The position numbers and the translations under genes are program-made. The notes under the pieces are model-generated. The model saw only the letters and a program-made list of their open reading frames with translations, did no database searches and was not told the origin of the DNA. A stretch of 23,406 nucleotides of DNA from an uncultured Lachnospiraceae bacterium. Lineage in GTDB: Bacteria; Bacillota; Clostridia; Lachnospirales; Lachnospiraceae. Positions 21,815 to 23,406 of this stretch are shown here, piece after piece (the stretch's first letter is position 1; each line of letters begins with the position of its first letter). The stretch covers positions 1 through 23,406 of the forward strand of contig CACZSB010000053.1 of NCBI GenBank assembly GCA_902783765.1, written 5' to 3'.

Positions 21815-23406
21815 ATGTTAAACAAAAACGACCTCATTACAATCAAAATCACCGACCTGACAGAACAGGGCGAGGGGATCGGCCACTACGATGGCTATCC
21901 CCTCTTTGTTAAAGATACGGTGATTGGGGACGAGGCCCAAGTGATTGTCACCAAAACCGGCAAATCCTTCGGCTATGGCCGCCTGGCAGAGCTGATCACC
22001 CCCTCCCCGGACCGGGTGACGCCCCGCTGCCCCATCGCCGCCCCCTGCGGGGGCTGCCAGCTCCAGGCCCTCTCCTACCCCGCCCAGCTTAGCTTTAAGG
22101 AAAACAAGGTCCGCCAGCACCTGATTCGCCTGGGTGGATTCACGGAGACCCTGATTGATGCTTGTATGGAGCCCATCATCGGCATGGAGAATCCCTGGGC
22201 GTATCGAAACAAGGCCCAGATCCCCTTTGGCAAGGATAAGGACGGCCAAATTATAGCCGGTTACTACGCCGGCCGCTCCCATCGCATCGTGCCCATGACA
22301 GACTGCCCCATCAATATGCCTGGGATGGAACGGGTACTGGAGGTGGTTTTGAATCACGCCCGAATCCATAAAATTGCACCTTACGACGAAGAAACAGGGA
22401 AAGGCCTGCTACGCCACGCCCTCATCCGCCATGCCAAAGGCAGCGGGGAGTGGATGGTCTGCCTGGTGATAAACGGCCGGAAGCTGCCGGGGGCGGAAGC
22501 CCTGGTGGCCGCCCTTAAGGAAATCCCCGGCATGACAGATATTTCCCTAAATGTGAATACCCGCCGGGACAATGTGATCCTGGGTCAGGAATTGATTCCC
22601 CTTTACGGCCCGGGCTATATCACGGAATCCATTGGAGATCTGCACTTTAAGCTCTCACCCCTGGCCTTCTTTCAGGTGAACCCGGTGCAAACGGAAAAAC
22701 TCTACGCCAAGGCCCTGGAATATGCGGCCCTGAGCGGCGCTGAAAATGTGTGGGATCTGTACTGCGGCACCGGGAGCATTTCCCTCTTTCTGGCTCAAAA
22801 TGCCGCTTCCGTAAAAGGGGTGGAGATCATACCCCAGGCCATTGAAAATGCCAAAGAAAATGCCAGCTTAAACGGTATCCGCAACGCCGGATTCTTTGTG
22901 GGAAAATCCGAAGAAATCTTCCCGGCCTACTGCCGGGAGCACCCGGAGGAACGCCCGGATGTGGTGGTGCTGGACCCGCCCCGGAAGGGCTGCGACCAGG
23001 CGCTTTTGGAAGCCCTCATCGCCTGCTCTCCCGCCCGGATTGTCTATGTTTCCTGCAACTCCGCCACCCTGGCCAGGGATATGAAGTTTTTGGCCCGGCA
23101 AGGCGGCTACCAGCCCCAGGCCATCTGCCCCGTGGATATGTTCCCCCAGGACGTTCACGTAGAGACGGTTGTTAAGTTGTCCCAAAAACATATCGACCAT
23201 TCTATCAGGGTGGAATTAGACCTTGATGAATTCGAGGAAACCCCTTCGGAACTGCGTAAAAAGGCGACTTATAAGGAAATTAGGAACTATGTTCTTGAGA
23301 AATATGAAGTAAAGGTCACGAGCCTTGCTATATCTCAAATAAAGCGGAAATGTGGCTTAGAAGTCGGGGATAACTACAATCCACCGAAAAACGAGAGCTA
23401 CAGGCA
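21815..23406 (+). CDS. rlmD: 23S rRNA (uracil-5-)-methyltransferase, RlmD/RumA type, 3' end cut by the window
   Basis: The enzyme uses SAM to methylate C5 of a uridine in 23S rRNA (U1939 in E. coli RlmD). The 530 visible residues show a TRAM domain (about 1-60), iron-sulfur ligands Cys72, Cys78, Cys81 and Cys164, SAM motif DLYCGTGSISL (314-324), DPPRKG (387-392), nucleophile Cys414 in VSCNSATLARD and the base Glu450 in HVETVV. The core ends there, but the frame goes on for at least 80 residues (KATYKEIRNYVLE, SQIKRKCGLEVGDNYN), a tail I associate with clostridial homologues. From about 23160 the DNA falls to about 41% GC, against about 60% in the 120 bp before. AAGGA precedes the ATG; the stop is outside the window. 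Confidence 0.93.
   Translation, partial: MLNKNDLITIKITDLTEQGEGIGHYDGYPLFVKDTVIGDEAQVIVTKTGKSFGYGRLAELITPSPDRVTPRCPIAAPCGGCQLQALSYPAQLSFKENKVRQHLIRLGGFTETLIDACMEPIIGMENPWAYRNKAQIPFGKDKDGQIIAGYYAGRSHRIVPMTDCPINMPGMERVLEVVLNHARIHKIAPYDEETGKGLLRHALIRHAKGSGEWMVCLVINGRKLPGAEALVAALKEIPGMTDISLNVNTRRDNVILGQELIPLYGPGYITESIGDLHFKLSPLAFFQVNPVQTEKLYAKALEYAALSGAENVWDLYCGTGSISLFLAQNAASVKGVEIIPQAIENAKENASLNGIRNAGFFVGKSEEIFPAYCREHPEERPDVVVLDPPRKGCDQALLEALIACSPARIVYVSCNSATLARDMKFLARQGGYQPQAICPVDMFPQDVHVETVVKLSQKHIDHSIRVELDLDEFEETPSELRKKATYKEIRNYVLEKYEVKVTSLAISQIKRKCGLEVGDNYNPPKNESYR

Noticed and set aside
21818..22369. 183-codon minus-strand frame over rlmD
   Set aside because: It is a shadow of the TRAM/iron-sulfur region of rlmD.

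Overview
The window looks like a chromosomal segment of a Gram-positive, low-oxygen-type Firmicute (Clostridia-like), with GC roughly in the high fifties. Pointers are the single-membrane envelope genes (membrane-anchored L,D-transpeptidase-like protein, lipoprotein-type TAXI binding protein), AAGGAG-type ribosome binding sites, a YhaM-type exoribonuclease, the short eukaryote/archaeal-type ProS, and an RlmD with the C-terminal extension I associate with Clostridia. No tRNA, rRNA, CRISPR array, complete transposon or phage gene was seen. The genus cannot be fixed from this sequence.

Layout. 1-291 is the 3' end of an unrecognised gene with a terminator, converging on ddl (347-1405, minus). ddl diverges from a four-gene plus-strand operon (1565-6037): an ABC ATPase, a 526-residue anchored extracellular protein, and two ABC-2 type permeases with large external loops. 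A 225-bp AT-rich convergent spacer with inverted repeats follows. Then 12 genes run on the minus strand from 17359 down to 6263: tatD, rsmA, a DUF5711-like propeller protein, a sensor kinase, its OmpR-type regulator, a Sel1-repeat protein, a YkuD/COG3786-like L,D-transpeptidase, nth, a 42-residue membrane peptide, trmL, a 116-residue membrane protein, and proS. Many of these genes overlap by 4, 8 or 20 nt, which suggests translational coupling; an internal promoter is visible in front of the 116-residue gene.

A divergent promoter region (17360-17569) separates tatD from a plus-strand TAXI-type TRAP transporter (binding lipoprotein plus fused permease, 17570-20661). Its mRNA carries a 5' UTR hairpin and two long hairpins between the two genes, which fits differential expression of binding protein over permease. 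After a strong terminator come yhaM (20857-21795) and rlmD (21815 to the window end).

How the parts fit. Housekeeping genes for RNA (rsmA, trmL, rlmD, yhaM, proS) and DNA (nth, tatD) surround three envelope modules: cell-wall precursor synthesis (ddl), an uncharacterised ABC export or surface system, and a two-component/Sel1/L,D-transpeptidase unit that may sense and remodel the wall. The points most worth a second look are the abrupt drop in GC inside rlmD at its HVET motif near 23160 (possible old integration junction of a mobile element), the ABC operon with its anchored extracellular partner, the envelope signalling unit, and the structured RNA elements of the TAXI operon.
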